DNA of 41,305 nucleotides from Clostridium sulfidigenes (GTDB lineage Bacteria; Bacillota; Clostridia; Clostridiales; Clostridiaceae): assembly GCF_000732635.1 (NCBI RefSeq), contig NZ_JPMD01000031.1:1-41305 (forward strand). Reading direction: 5' to 3'. Below the pieces are notes generated by a model. That model worked only from the letters and a program-made list of their open reading frames with translations. It was not told the origin of the DNA and did no database searches. Positions within the stretch are counted from its first letter, which is position 1. Every line of letters begins with the position of its first letter. A program made the position numbers and the translations under genes. Positions 15,464 to 24,250 of the stretch are shown one piece after another.

Positions 15464-17395
15464 ATGAGCCAAGAAAAAAGAAAATTATCTCAAAATGCTT
15501 ATGGTGGTTGCAAAGGTGAAGAGTATGTTCCTTTTGTCCCAACATCAATGGCAATGCCTGAAACAACAGGTTACTCAATTATTTTAGGTATTATTTTGGC
15601 ATGTGTTTTTGCCGCAGCTAATACGTATCTTGGTCTGAAGGTTGGTATGACAATATCAGCTGGTATTCCTGGTGCTATTATTGCAACTGGAGTATTAAAG
15701 GGAATGTTTAGGAGAAATAACATCCTAGAAGCTAATGTAGTAGCATCTTTAGCTGCTATGGGAGAGTCTATCGCCGGTGGAGTTATATTTATCTTACCAG
15801 CATTAATATTATGGGGGTTAAATTTAAGTATTTTAACTGTTGTTATTGTTACAATAATTGGTGGAGTTATGGGAGTATTCTTTATTACACCACTTAGAAG
15901 ATACTTAATCGTAGAAGAACACGGAAACTTAGTTTATCCAGAAAGTATGGCTGCAGCTGAAGTTCTTGTAACTGGTAGTGAAGGTGGACAAGGATTCAAA
16001 ACAGTTATGACTGGTCTTGGAGTAGGGGCTGGATACAAACTTTTCTCAGGTGGATTTGCACTTTGGGGAGAACAAGCTACTTATGTTATTAAAAGCTATC
16101 AAGGTACAATGATGGGATTTGACACCTTAGCATCACTTCTTGGTGTTGGATTTATAGTTGGTACTAGAGCATCTTTACTTATGTTTGGTGGTTCTGTTAT
16201 AGCTTGGTTTGCACTTATACCGTTAATTAAATTCTTAGGAACTGGACTTGTAGAACCACTATATCCTGCTACAAAAATTATAGCTGAGATGAGTGCTAAT
16301 GAAATATGGTCTAATTACATTAAATATATTGGTGCTGGTGCAGTTGCAATGGGTGGTTTTGTTTCACTTGCTAAATCTATGCCAACAATAATAACAAGCT
16401 TCAAACAAGCTATGGGTGGAATCGGTGTTGGTAAAAATGATAAGGTTAGTAGAATTGACATGGAAGCACCACTTACTTGGGTTATTATGGCAGCAGCCTT
16501 TGGATTTGCATTAACTTGGTTATTACCAATGATTAATGGTGGATTCGTAGGTGGAATCATGGCAGTTTTATTCAGCTTCTTCTTTGCTGTTGTTTCTGCT
16601 AGAATGGTTGGTATAATAGGAGCATCTAACAATCCGGTTTCAGGAATGACTATAGCTACAATGTTATTTGTAACTACTATAGTTAAGTTGACTGGTGGAG
16701 TAGGTCAAGATCAAATGTCAAGATGTATATTAATAGGTGGAGTTGTTTGTGTTGCTATAGCAGTAGCTGGAGGAGCAGCACAAAGTTTAAAAACTACATT
16801 TATCATTGGTGGTACACCTAAAAAAGTTCAATTAGGAATGTTTATAGCACTTGCAATTGCTGGTGTATTCTCTGCACTTGTAATTAATATGTTAAACACT
16901 GCTTATGGAATAGGTAGTGAAGCTGTATCTGCACCACAAGCTTCACTTATGAAAATGATTGTTGAAGGTATTATGACAGCCCAATTACCATGGACATTAA
17001 TAATAGTAGGAGCTGCAATTGCATTATTCTGTGAATTAGCTGGAATAGCAATATTACCAGTTGCTCTTGGTATATACCTTCCAATAACTTTAAATGCTGC
17101 TATCTTAGTTGGTGGAATAATTAGAGAAATTGTTGAAAGAAAATTCGCTAAGGATAAGGATAGAAGAGGGGAAGTTGTTGAAAAAGGAACTCTTCTTGCA
17201 TCAGGTTTAGTTGCTGGAGATGCATTAATGGGTATAGTAGTAGCTGGACTAGTAGCTGCTAATGTGGATATAGCATTTGGTAAGAATTTCTTAACTGGAA
17301 TAACTCAAAGCAACCTTTTTGCTTGTGTAATGTTCTTATTACTAGGATTATGGATTTATATGTTCTCTTGTAAAAAGGATAAGGCTGTTAAATAG
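15464..17395 (+). CDS. OPT family oligopeptide transporter
   Basis: This 643-residue integral membrane protein has at least 14 hydrophobic segments. Family blocks include the N-terminal cytosolic EEYVPFVP-x-S, the NTYLGLKVGMTISAGIPGA segment, the VVASLAAMGESIAGGVIFILPA helix, the LVYPESMAAAEVLVTGS loop and the NNPVSGMTIATM motif. This places it in the bacterial OPT/EbsC-like oligopeptide transporter branch. It should import small peptides with protons. The ATG at 15464 is supported by AAGGAGG directly upstream; an in-frame TTG at 15434 is not. It sits downstream of pepD, consistent with peptide scavenging by a proteolytic anaerobe. A cruciform terminator follows. Confidence 0.92.
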   Translation: MSQEKRKLSQNAYGGCKGEEYVPFVPTSMAMPETTGYSIILGIILACVFAAANTYLGLKVGMTISAGIPGAIIATGVLKGMFRRNNILEANVVASLAAMGESIAGGVIFILPALILWGLNLSILTVVIVTIIGGVMGVFFITPLRRYLIVEEHGNLVYPESMAAAEVLVTGSEGGQGFKTVMTGLGVGAGYKLFSGGFALWGEQATYVIKSYQGTMMGFDTLASLLGVGFIVGTRASLLMFGGSVIAWFALIPLIKFLGTGLVEPLYPATKIIAEMSANEIWSNYIKYIGAGAVAMGGFVSLAKSMPTIITSFKQAMGGIGVGKNDKVSRIDMEAPLTWVIMAAAFGFALTWLLPMINGGFVGGIMAVLFSFFFAVVSARMVGIIGASNNPVSGMTIATMLFVTTIVKLTGGVGQDQMSRCILIGGVVCVAIAVAGGAAQSLKTTFIIGGTPKKVQLGMFIALAIAGVFSALVINMLNTAYGIGSEAVSAPQASLMKMIVEGIMTAQLPWTLIIVGAAIALFCELAGIAILPVALGIYLPITLNAAILVGGIIREIVERKFAKDKDRRGEVVEKGTLLASGLVAGDALMGIVVAGLVAANVDIAFGKNFLTGITQSNLFACVMFLLLGLWIYMFSCKKDKAVK

Positions 17396-17450
17396 TTATA
17401 ACTTTTAAAGAAGATACTTATTTTCAAATAAGATATTTATAATAATTTTG

Positions 17451-17498
17451 AAATCGCTTTGCCACAGGTAAAGTCTATCTGTGGACAAGCGATTTTAA
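17451..17498 (+). terminator. Two-part hairpin terminator after the OPT gene
   Basis: AAATCGCTT (17451-17459) pairs with AAGCGATTT (17487-17495), and the inner CCACAG and CTGTGG form a second stem. T residues follow. Confidence 0.8.
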
Positions 17499-17597
17499 TA
17501 TGCTATAATAACTTAATTGTACATAATAAAGGATAATCATTGGAATCATAGAATATCTTATATTTATTAGTTGTAAATAAGCTAGGAGGAATTTTGC

Positions 17598-17993
17598 ATG
17601 AAAAATAATAAAAAACAAGAAGAAATAGAAAAACAAGCTCAAGATACAAAGCATAATTTTGCCCTTTATGTACCTGAAATTAAACAAGAAAATTGGGAAG
17701 AAAAAGATGGCAAAGTAATTATACATATAAAAGTTACTGATCCAGTTAAAAAGTTTCTAGCTTGGATGGTTAAAAGAACTCCTGAGACTAAATTAGAACT
17801 AGATGAAAGATGTTCTACAGTATGGAAATACATAGATGGAAAAAGAACTGTCTATGATATTGCAAAACTCATGGCAGAAACTTATAAAGAAAATGTAGAT
17901 GGAGAGCTATATAGATTAGTAACTTATTTAAAATACATATCTAAAAGAGGATGGATAAGGTTTAAAGAATATGATAAAGAAGTTGAAATTTAG
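17598..17993 (+). CDS. Orphan PqqD-like peptide-chaperone protein
   Basis: The 131-residue product has a charged N-terminal tail (1-30). A PqqD-type winged-helix core follows, with W-E-E-K-D-G-K-V-I-I, LDERCSTVWKYIDGKRTVYDIAKLM and a C-terminal KRGWIRF. The L-D-E-x-x-S-x-V-W and I-D-G-x-x-T-V-x-D-I-A elements are the family hallmarks. PqqD proteins bind precursor peptides for radical SAM or other RiPP enzymes. Here no radical SAM protein or precursor candidate is adjacent, and the gene is monocistronic between two terminators. A membrane-proximal or regulatory function is equally possible. CTAGGAGGAATTTTGC precedes the ATG. Confidence 0.78.
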   Translation: MKNNKKQEEIEKQAQDTKHNFALYVPEIKQENWEEKDGKVIIHIKVTDPVKKFLAWMVKRTPETKLELDERCSTVWKYIDGKRTVYDIAKLMAETYKENVDGELYRLVTYLKYISKRGWIRFKEYDKEVEI

Positions 17994-18067
17994 TATACAT
18001 TATATTTAATTAACATAAAATTTAAAATTACAAGACCTATGTAAATACAAGGTTTATAGGTATTAGA

Positions 18068-18117
18068 GAGGATAACCTTACATCATTGAAAGATATATGT
18101 AAGGTTATCCTCTTGTT
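18068..18117 (+). terminator. Rho-independent terminator after the PqqD-like gene
   Basis: GAGGATAACCTTACAT (18068-18083) pairs perfectly with ATGTAAGGTTATCCTC (18097-18112), followed by TTGTTCTATTT. Confidence 0.85.
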
Positions 18118-18185
18118 CTATTTATACATGTAAGGTAAACTATATGTATGTCAAAATTGGTACAAGTAGCAAGGAGTGAAAATTA

Positions 18186-19046
18186 GTGGGTTTAGATTTG
18201 ATAATTATAATAAAAGCAATAATTATTGCAATAGTAGAAGGATTAACTGAGTTTATTCCAGTATCATCTACAGGACATATGATATTAGTTGGTAATGCTA
18301 TTAACTTCCGTGGTGAGTTTGCTGATATGTTTCAGGTAGTTATTCAACTAGGGGCTATACTTGCAGTAGTGGTATTATATTGGAAGAAGATTAGTGATAG
18401 TGTAATAGAATTTTTTAAATGCATATTCACATTGGGTAAGAAGGGTCAAACTGGATTTAAATTTGGAATTAATGTATTAATTGGATGCATTCCAATGGGA
18501 ATAGTGGGAGTTGTTTTTTATAAGCAAATTAAAAGCTTATTTAATCTTCAATCAGTAATTGTTGGATTATTAGTGGGAGGATTCTTATTGCTTATAGTGG
18601 AAAACTTCTTTAGAAAGAGAAAAAACAAAGCTGTTAAAAACATAGATGATATAACACCTATGCAAGCATTAAAGGTAGGAGTATTCCAAGTTCTTGCTGT
18701 ATGGCCAGGAATGTCAAGAAGTGCATCTACCATAATGGGAGGTTGGGTTGCAGGTCTCTCAACTCCAGTAGCAGCAGAATTCTCATTTTTCTTAGCAGTA
18801 CCTGCAATGGTAGGATCATCAGCTAAAGATTTATTTGAATTTAACTATTCTATTATGACTCCAACCTTATGGGTTGCATTAATAGTTGGGTTTATTGTTG
18901 CCTTTGTTGTATCAATAATAGTTATGGACAAATTTGTTACTTTCTTAAAGAAAAAGCCTATGAGGGTATTTGCTATATACAGAGTAGCAGTAGGAGTACT
19001 ACTTGCTGTGCTAGTATTTACAAAGGTTATTACTTTAGTAGCTTAA
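18186..19046 (+). CDS. uppP: Undecaprenyl-diphosphatase UppP (BacA)
   Basis: The 286-residue product has about eight membrane helices and the two family signatures. The first is E18-G-L-T-E22-F-I-P-V-S-S-T-G-H31. The second is WPGMSRSASTIMGG in the middle, carrying the catalytic-site Arg and Ser residues. UppP dephosphorylates undecaprenyl diphosphate on the outer face of the membrane, recycling the carrier for peptidoglycan synthesis; extra copies give bacitracin tolerance. Translation appears to begin at GTG 18186, with AAGGAG about nine bases upstream. It is a single gene between two terminators. Confidence 0.94.
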   Translation: MGLDLIIIIKAIIIAIVEGLTEFIPVSSTGHMILVGNAINFRGEFADMFQVVIQLGAILAVVVLYWKKISDSVIEFFKCIFTLGKKGQTGFKFGINVLIGCIPMGIVGVVFYKQIKSLFNLQSVIVGLLVGGFLLLIVENFFRKRKNKAVKNIDDITPMQALKVGVFQVLAVWPGMSRSASTIMGGWVAGLSTPVAAEFSFFLAVPAMVGSSAKDLFEFNYSIMTPTLWVALIVGFIVAFVVSIIVMDKFVTFLKKKPMRVFAIYRVAVGVLLAVLVFTKVITLVA

Positions 19047-19065
19047 ATTAAATGATAACTTTAAT

Positions 19066-19113
19066 AAAAAAGAGAACAAATTCATTGCAAAAATGAATTT
19101 GTTCTCTTTTTTT
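19066..19113. terminator. Bidirectional terminator between uppP and the TPM gene
   Basis: AAAAAGAGAACAAATTCATT pairs with AATGAATTTGTTCTCTTTTT around a short loop (centre near 19089). The A-run on one side and T-run on the other serve both converging genes. Confidence 0.88.
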
Positions 19114-19117
19114 ATAA

Positions 19118-19927
19118 CTACCAGCTACCAGATGACCCACCACCACCGGAGGAACCTCCACCGAAGCCACCAAAGCCGCCTCCACCGGAAGAACCACCGC
19201 CACCGCCGAAGCCACCAAAGCCACCGCCACCTCTAGGACCTCTTCCACCTCTACTAGTCCAAAACAACATTCGTAGTAATCTACCCCTATTGAAGATGGA
19301 ATCTATAAATACAATGACGATGATAGCTATAAATATAAATATATTAAAACCATCATTATCCTCATAATCTTCTTCACTAGGCATTGTAACATTCAAAGAC
19401 TTATCTAAGGTGACACCGTATTCTTCACTAGCATAATCACATAAAACACTATAACTATTTAGAATTCCTTCACTATAGTTTCCATTTTTAAAACTTGGTT
19501 TTGCAATGGAAGTCATAACTCTACTTGAAAGTGCATCAGGTATAGCACCTTCAAGACCTCTTCCTACCTCTACTCTCCATTGCCTGTCATCTATGGCTAC
19601 AAGAATTAAAAGACCATTGTCTTTGCCTTTCTCACCTATTCCCCAGGTTCTAAAGAGACTATTGCTATAATCTTCAATTGGAGTATTGTTTAGGGTGTTC
19701 ATTACAACAACTACAGCTTGAGCACCTGTTTTATCCTCAAGCTCCTTACCTAGAGAAACAATTTTATTGGCATCCTCACTATCTATAATACCAACATAAT
19801 CATTTAAATATTTATATATAGTTGGGCTAGGATAAGTATCTTCTGCTAATGCACTAAAAGAAAAAGATAACAGAATAACAACAAGCAAAGAAAGACAGTG
19901 CTTTAAAAATTTAATTGTACTCTTCAT
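19118..19927 (-). CDS. TPM-domain membrane protein (YgcG family)
   Basis: The 269-residue product has an N-terminal signal peptide (cut near ALAE, residue 29). A TPM domain (PF04536, about 35-160) follows, with the YVGIIDSEDANKIVSLGKELE start, TGAQAVVVV, GKDNGLLILVAIDDRQWRVE and the VGRGLEGAIPDA motif. A single membrane helix (about 198-213) precedes a cytoplasmic tail that becomes almost pure Gly/Ser/Phe (GGFGG repeats), ending GSSGSW. The family is linked to envelope homeostasis; a phosphatase activity was described for the Arabidopsis relative, so function here is open. It follows lemA by two bases, the usual pairing for this family. Confidence 0.9.
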   Translation of the reverse strand: MKSTIKFLKHCLSLLVVILLSFSFSALAEDTYPSPTIYKYLNDYVGIIDSEDANKIVSLGKELEDKTGAQAVVVVMNTLNNTPIEDYSNSLFRTWGIGEKGKDNGLLILVAIDDRQWRVEVGRGLEGAIPDALSSRVMTSIAKPSFKNGNYSEGILNSYSVLCDYASEEYGVTLDKSLNVTMPSEEDYEDNDGFNIFIFIAIIVIVFIDSIFNRGRLLRMLFWTSRGGRGPRGGGGFGGFGGGGGSSGGGGFGGFGGGSSGGGGSSGSW

Positions 19928-19929
19928 CT

Positions 19930-20499
19930 TTATTTAGAAAAGTCTACAGAAGGGACTTCTGCAGCACCTGCACTTGCTTTATAAAATGGTTTCTCGTCAA
20001 ATCCAAATAATGAAGCAATTATGTTGGTAGGAAATCTTAAGATTTTAGTATTATAATTTGTTACTACATTGTTATAATCTTGTCTAGCTATTGCAATTCT
20101 ATTTTCTGTTCCTTCTAATTGCACTGATAAATCTAAGAAATTTTGATTTGATTTTAAGTCAGGATAATTTTCAACTACTACTAACAATCTAGAAAGAGCA
20201 TTAGATAGTTCAGTATCTGCAGCTGCTTGGTCAGAGATATTTGTAGCTCCTGCAAGTTTAGCTCTAGCATCAGCTATTTCCGTAAATATTTCCTTTTCTT
20301 GAGTTGCATATCCTTTTACTGTATTAACTAGGTTAGGGATTAAATCTGATCTTCTTTGAAGCTGAGTATCAATATTTGATTCCGCTGCACTAACTCCTTG
20401 TTTAAGAGATACAAGATTATTGTAATTTCCAACTAAAAATACAGCAATAATAATCATAATAATTATTATAGGAAGGAAAACCTTCATACCTTTTTTCAT
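19930..20499 (-). CDS. lemA: LemA family protein
   Basis: This 189-residue protein has a single N-terminal membrane helix (about 7-24) and a long helical coiled domain. Family blocks are NYNNLVSLKQGVSAAESNID, LQRRSDLIPNLVNTVKGYA, ENYPDLKSNQNFLDLSVQLE and ENRIAIARQDYNNVVTNYN, ending with FDEKPFYKA. LemA proteins are anchored with the coiled domain outside or facing the wall, and their biochemical role is unknown. AAAGGAGAATAAATT precedes the ATG. It is the first gene of a two-gene operon with the TPM protein. Confidence 0.93.
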   Translation of the reverse strand: MKKGMKVFLPIIIIMIIIAVFLVGNYNNLVSLKQGVSAAESNIDTQLQRRSDLIPNLVNTVKGYATQEKEIFTEIADARAKLAGATNISDQAAADTELSNALSRLLVVVENYPDLKSNQNFLDLSVQLEGTENRIAIARQDYNNVVTNYNTKILRFPTNIIASLFGFDEKPFYKASAGAAEVPSVDFSK

Positions 20500-21183
20500 A
20501 ATTTATTCTCCTTTCAATCTTTAAATTAGTATATGTTTTAATTTCACATATTATATATGAATTAATCTTATTATTAACAAGATTAATTAGAAACATAAAG
20601 TAATGAGTGATAAATTAAAACCATTGCTTTACATTATATTCATTATAATCAAGAAAATTTACAAAATCAATGTAAATAAGAAAATCCTGTGATTTACACA
20701 GGGTTTTCTTATTTGAGGGGTTAATTTTTAGCTTCACTTATAATCGGGGGATTATTTATGAAGTACTTTTTACTTAATACTTAGGGGTTCCACTTTTAAT
20801 ATTACTAAAAAGTAATATTAAAAGTGGAGATACTTATTCCAGGGGTTAACTTATTTGCTTTAAATATTAGGAAATTAATTATCTCTTATATAATCTTGGG
20901 GGAATTACTTACGAAATATTTATTATCTCCTGTTGATATTTATAATAAGGGTATATTGTGACATCTGTGTGACAAAATTATTATTAGATTATAAATAATT
21001 TTAGAAGGAAATTAATGTGATTAAAAATTAGGTGTATAAATTGAATAAAGTTATTTAATTAAATAAGTAGCATAAAGCAATAATATATATAAATTTAATA
21101 AATAACTATGGAATTATATTGAAAATAAAGATATAATTAGTACAACGAAAATTATGTAATACAAGTTATAAGGAGTGGGGAGA
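20500..21183. other. Intergenic region with two strong hairpins
   Basis: No protein gene is visible in these 680 bases, which separate divergent lemA and the M32 carboxypeptidase gene. AAATAAGAAAATCCTGTG (20674-20691) pairs with CACAGGGTTTTCTTATTT (20697-20714), an 18-pair stem with T/A runs on both sides that looks like a bidirectional terminator although no gene reads into it. CCACTTTTAATATTACT (20790-20806) and AGTAATATTAAAAGTGG (20811-20827) form a perfect 17-pair stem with an AAAA loop. Two degenerate direct repeats with G4-G5 runs (about 20714-20775 and 20840-20923) flank the second hairpin. An unannotated small RNA is possible. Confidence 0.5.
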
Positions 21184-22689
21184 ATGGAGAACATTAATGA
21201 AAAATTAAATGAAGTAAAGGAGCATATTAAAAACGTAACTTATTTAATTCATGCAGAAAGCTTAATACATTGGGATATGCAAACAGGAATACCATCTAAA
21301 GCTATAGATGGAAGAATTGAAGTAGTGGGATATCTATATTCAGAGTGTATAAAACTTATGACTTCTTCAAAAATAGGGGAATGGATAGAGTACTTCTCAG
21401 ATAAAATGGACAAATTATCTTTCAAGGATAAAAAGATTATAGAAAATTTAAAAAGAAACTATGATGAACTTATAAAGATACCACCTGAAAGAAATAAAGA
21501 GTATCAAATGTTATGCTCAACATCAGAAGCATTTTGGAAACAAGCTAAGGCAAACAATGATTATGAAGGCTTTAAGCCATATCTAGCAAAGATAATAGAG
21601 TTTAATAAGGAATTTGCTGAATATATAGGATATGAAGGAAACATATATAATAAATGCTTAGATGATTATGAAAGAGGATTGACTGTAGATAGGGTAGATA
21701 AAGTATTTAAAGAGCTTAGGGATGGTATAGTAGAGCTTTTAGAGAAGATTAAAGCCTCTAAGGTAAGTATAGACGAGTCCTTCTTTAAAAAGCAATTTCC
21801 TACTAAAGATCAAGATGAATTTGGTAAATTTGTTTTAGAAAAATTAGGATATGATTTTGAGGCAGGAAGACTAGATACTACTGTTCACCCATTTACAACT
21901 AACTTCGGAAATAAAGATGTTAGAATAACAACTAATTATGATGAACATGATTTTAGAAGTGCTTTCTTTAGCAATATTCATGAAGGTGGACATGGTATTT
22001 ATGAGCAAAACTCAGCAGATGATTTAGAATATACAGGTGTTTCAGGTGGAACTTCTATGGGTGTACATGAATCACAATCTAGATACTATGAAAATATTTT
22101 AGGAAGAAGTAAGGAATTTTGGTCTTATTTTTATCCAGAGGCTCAAAAGAGATTCCCTCAATTTGAAGGAGTTAATTTAGAGGATTTCTATAAAGCAATA
22201 AATAAGGTAGAACCTTCTTTAATTAGAACAGAAGCAGATGAATTAACTTACAGTATTCATATTATAATTAGATATGAGTTAGAAAGAGCTTTCATGAATA
22301 ATGAAATCACAGTAGAAGAGTTACCAGCTGCTTGGAATGAAAAATACAAGGATTATTTAGGAGTAGAACCTAAAAATGATTCAGAAGGAATTCTTCAAGA
22401 TACTCATTGGGGTGCAGGTTTAATTGGATATTTCCCAAGCTATGCTCTTGGTAATGTATATGGAGCTCAATTCTTAAATAAAATGAGACAAGATATACCT
22501 ACCTATGATGAAGAGGTTAAAAATGGTAATTTTGCAGTGATAAAAGATTGGTTAAGAGAAAACATACATCAGTTTGGATCTCTTTATACTCCATCAGAGC
22601 TTATTGTAAAAGTAACAGGAGAAGAGTTAAATCCTAAATATTTCTTAGAGTACCTAAATAAAAAATACGGAGAAATCTACGAAATATAA
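21184..22689 (+). CDS. M32 family metallocarboxypeptidase
   Basis: The 501-residue product is a full-length thermostable carboxypeptidase 1-type M32 enzyme. The zinc motif is H266-E-G-G-H270 in NIHEGGHGIYEQN. The family blocks DTTVHPFTTNFGNKDVRITT, GVHESQSRYYENILGRS, RTEADELTYSIHIIIRYELE and DTHWGAGLIGYFPSYALGN are all present. It removes C-terminal residues from peptides in the cytosol with broad specificity, fitting the peptide-scavenging genes upstream (pepD, OPT). The ATG at 21184 is preceded by AAGGAGTGGGGAGA; a GTG at 21175 overlaps the ribosome site and is less likely. A noncoding tandem repeat begins five bases after the stop. Confidence 0.94.
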   Translation: MENINEKLNEVKEHIKNVTYLIHAESLIHWDMQTGIPSKAIDGRIEVVGYLYSECIKLMTSSKIGEWIEYFSDKMDKLSFKDKKIIENLKRNYDELIKIPPERNKEYQMLCSTSEAFWKQAKANNDYEGFKPYLAKIIEFNKEFAEYIGYEGNIYNKCLDDYERGLTVDRVDKVFKELRDGIVELLEKIKASKVSIDESFFKKQFPTKDQDEFGKFVLEKLGYDFEAGRLDTTVHPFTTNFGNKDVRITTNYDEHDFRSAFFSNIHEGGHGIYEQNSADDLEYTGVSGGTSMGVHESQSRYYENILGRSKEFWSYFYPEAQKRFPQFEGVNLEDFYKAINKVEPSLIRTEADELTYSIHIIIRYELERAFMNNEITVEELPAAWNEKYKDYLGVEPKNDSEGILQDTHWGAGLIGYFPSYALGNVYGAQFLNKMRQDIPTYDEEVKNGNFAVIKDWLRENIHQFGSLYTPSELIVKVTGEELNPKYFLEYLNKKYGEIYEI

Positions 22690-22693
22690 GTGA

Positions 22694-23038
22694 CACTCCA
22701 AATTTTATATTTGGTCAGTGGAACTTACTCATTCGAACGCATGTGAGAAGGAGTTTCCTTTAAAACAGTGCATGTGAGAAGGAGTTTCTTCGAGAGCGAA
22801 GCGAAAGGTTGCTTTAGCAACATCACTCCAAATTTTATATTTGGTAAGTGGAACTTACTCATTCGAATATATATGAGAAGGAGTTTCCTTTAAAACAGTG
22901 CATGTGAGAAGGAGTTTCTTCGAGAGCAAAGCGAAAGGTTGCTTTAGCAACATCACTCTAAATCTATTATTTAGTTAGTCGAACTTACTCATTCGAATAT
23001 ATATGAGAAGGAGTTTCCGTAAAATACAATAGATTTAG
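22694..23038 (+). repeat. 130-bp tandem noncoding repeat, two full copies and one partial
   Basis: Copies start at 22694, 22824 and 22954, exactly 130 bases apart; the third ends near 23018. Each copy has a small hairpin (CCAAAT/ATTTGG; CTAAAT/ATTTAG in copy three), the core GAACTTACTCATTCGAA, and ATGAGAAGGAGTTTCC or a close variant. In the full copies a second GTGAGAAGGAGTTTCTTC and a hairpin GTTGC/GCAAC follow. The first two copies differ at only a few positions. Copy three is also bracketed by CTAAATCTATT (22958-22968) and AATAGATTTAG (23028-23038). No ORF is preserved; a structured RNA or REP-like element is likely. Confidence 0.85.
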
Positions 23039-23060
23039 CATGCATAAAAGAAAGTGAGAT

Positions 23061-23624
23061 ATGATGAAATTTTTAAAGAAATTAGTTGGAGATAAATGTT
23101 ATCTTTCTCCAGTGGATGATATACTAGCAGATAAGGTAGCTCAATGGAGTAATGACTTGAGAGTTTCCATAAGAACTGGAGATATATCAGATATGATAAC
23201 AGTTGATGCTCAAAGAGAGTATTTAAATGGTATGAATGAGAGAGGATATGCATTCTATATAGTTGACTCTGAAAACGACGAGGCTATAGGGATCATAAGG
23301 CTTATGAGAATAAGCCACATACACAAAAATGCTGTTCTTGGAATGTTTATTGGGGATTCGAATCATAGAAATAAAGGTATAGGAACAGAAGCAACAAAGC
23401 TAATATTGGATTTTGCTTTTAATGTGATAAATCTTAGAAACATAATGATAGAGACTTTTTCTTTTAATGAAAGGGCTATTAACTTATGCAAGAAGATTGG
23501 CTTTAAAGAGATAGGAAGAAGAAGAAACTCTATTATATATGGAAATAATGAGTTTGATGAAGTCTTCATGGATATATTGAATACTGATTTTCATGAATCA
23601 ATTATATGTGAAGCGCTAAAATAG
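23061..23624 (+). CDS. GNAT family N-acetyltransferase (RimJ/RimL type)
   Basis: The 187-residue product has the GNAT fold. An N-terminal strand leads to LSPVDDILADKVAQWSND, then AFYIVDSENDEAIGIIRL (strand beta4) and the acetyl-CoA pyrophosphate-binding loop N-H-R-N-K-G-I-G-T-E-A. FSFNERAINLCKKIGFKEIGRR matches motif B of RimJ/RimL-like enzymes that acetylate N termini or small amines. The substrate cannot be told. Two adjacent ATGs (23061, 23064) follow a weak GTGAGAT ribosome site. Its promoter must lie within or beside the 130-bp repeat block, so the repeat may affect its expression. A strong terminator follows. Confidence 0.88.
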   Translation: MMKFLKKLVGDKCYLSPVDDILADKVAQWSNDLRVSIRTGDISDMITVDAQREYLNGMNERGYAFYIVDSENDEAIGIIRLMRISHIHKNAVLGMFIGDSNHRNKGIGTEATKLILDFAFNVINLRNIMIETFSFNERAINLCKKIGFKEIGRRRNSIIYGNNEFDEVFMDILNTDFHESIICEALK

Positions 23625-23654
23625 AAAGAGGACATTATATAACATTAGGCTGTT

Positions 23655-23705
23655 AAAAAATAAGAGCTATAAACTTTCAGTTTTATAGTTCTTATTTTTT
23701 TATTG
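23655..23705 (+). terminator. Rho-independent terminator after the GNAT gene
   Basis: AAAAAATAAGAGCTATAAA (23655-23673) pairs with TTTATAGTTCTTATTTTTT (23682-23700), with a G-T pair and a run of T residues. Confidence 0.88.
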
Positions 23706-23780
23706 CATTTTATATGAAAATTAGTTAAATCTAAATTTAGTGACTGCAAAACCCATCTGACTATTAATAATAAACAATAA

Positions 23781-23793
23781 GTGATTAACTCAC
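23781..23793. promoter_or_regulatory. GTGA-N5-TCAC palindrome upstream of the rhodanese gene
   Basis: GTGATTAACTCAC has the same GTGA-N5-TCAC plan as the site at 29005-29019 next to the Crp/Fnr regulator gene. It lies 82 bases upstream of the rhodanese ATG. A shared regulator is inferred only from the pattern. Confidence 0.4.
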
Positions 23794-23874
23794 ATAAATA
23801 AAATATTAAAAAGGGTAAAATATATATATAATAAAAAGCAGATTTTGAGTTATCATATATAGGGAGGCGTTACA

Positions 23875-24195
23875 ATGTTTAACTTTTTAAAAAGGGATAA
23901 TGGAAAAGTAATAAGTATTAATGATATAGATAGTTTGTTAGGTAAGATTAATTTAATTGATGTTAGAGAAATATATGAATATAGAAATGGAAGTTTAAAA
24001 ACAGCTAGAAATATTCCAATGGGAAATCTTTTAAACAATCCAGATAGATATTTTAAAAAAGAAAATGAATATTACCTTATGTGTCAAACAGGTTCGAGAA
24101 GCTCACTTGCTTGTAGGAGATTAACTAAAGAAGGGTTTAATGTGATTAATGTTAGAGATGGTATTGGAGCATATAAAGGGGCTAAAAGAAAATAA
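23875..24195 (+). CDS. Single-domain rhodanese (sulfurtransferase)
   Basis: The 106-residue product is a single rhodanese domain. LIDVREIYEYRNGSLKTARNIP is the conserved N-terminal block, and C70-Q-T-G-S-R-S is the active-site loop with the sulfur-carrying Cys. The first ten residues FLKRDNGKV are a short basic start without a signal peptide. Such proteins carry persulfide sulfur for Fe-S assembly, thiolation or detoxification in the cytosol. AGGGAGGCG precedes the ATG. It is followed by an ArsR regulator/NifX-like pair after a 110-base gap carrying an 18-bp palindrome. Confidence 0.92.
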   Translation: MFNFLKRDNGKVISINDIDSLLGKINLIDVREIYEYRNGSLKTARNIPMGNLLNNPDRYFKKENEYYLMCQTGSRSSLACRRLTKEGFNVINVRDGIGAYKGAKRK

Positions 24196-24250
24196 CTTTA
24201 ATTATTGTATAGAATATTTTAATTTGTAGTTGATATAATCACTTAAGAGT

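Noticed and set aside
22694..23038. CRISPR array
   Set aside because: The 130-base period is filled by nearly identical sequence with no unique spacers, and no cas gene is nearby.
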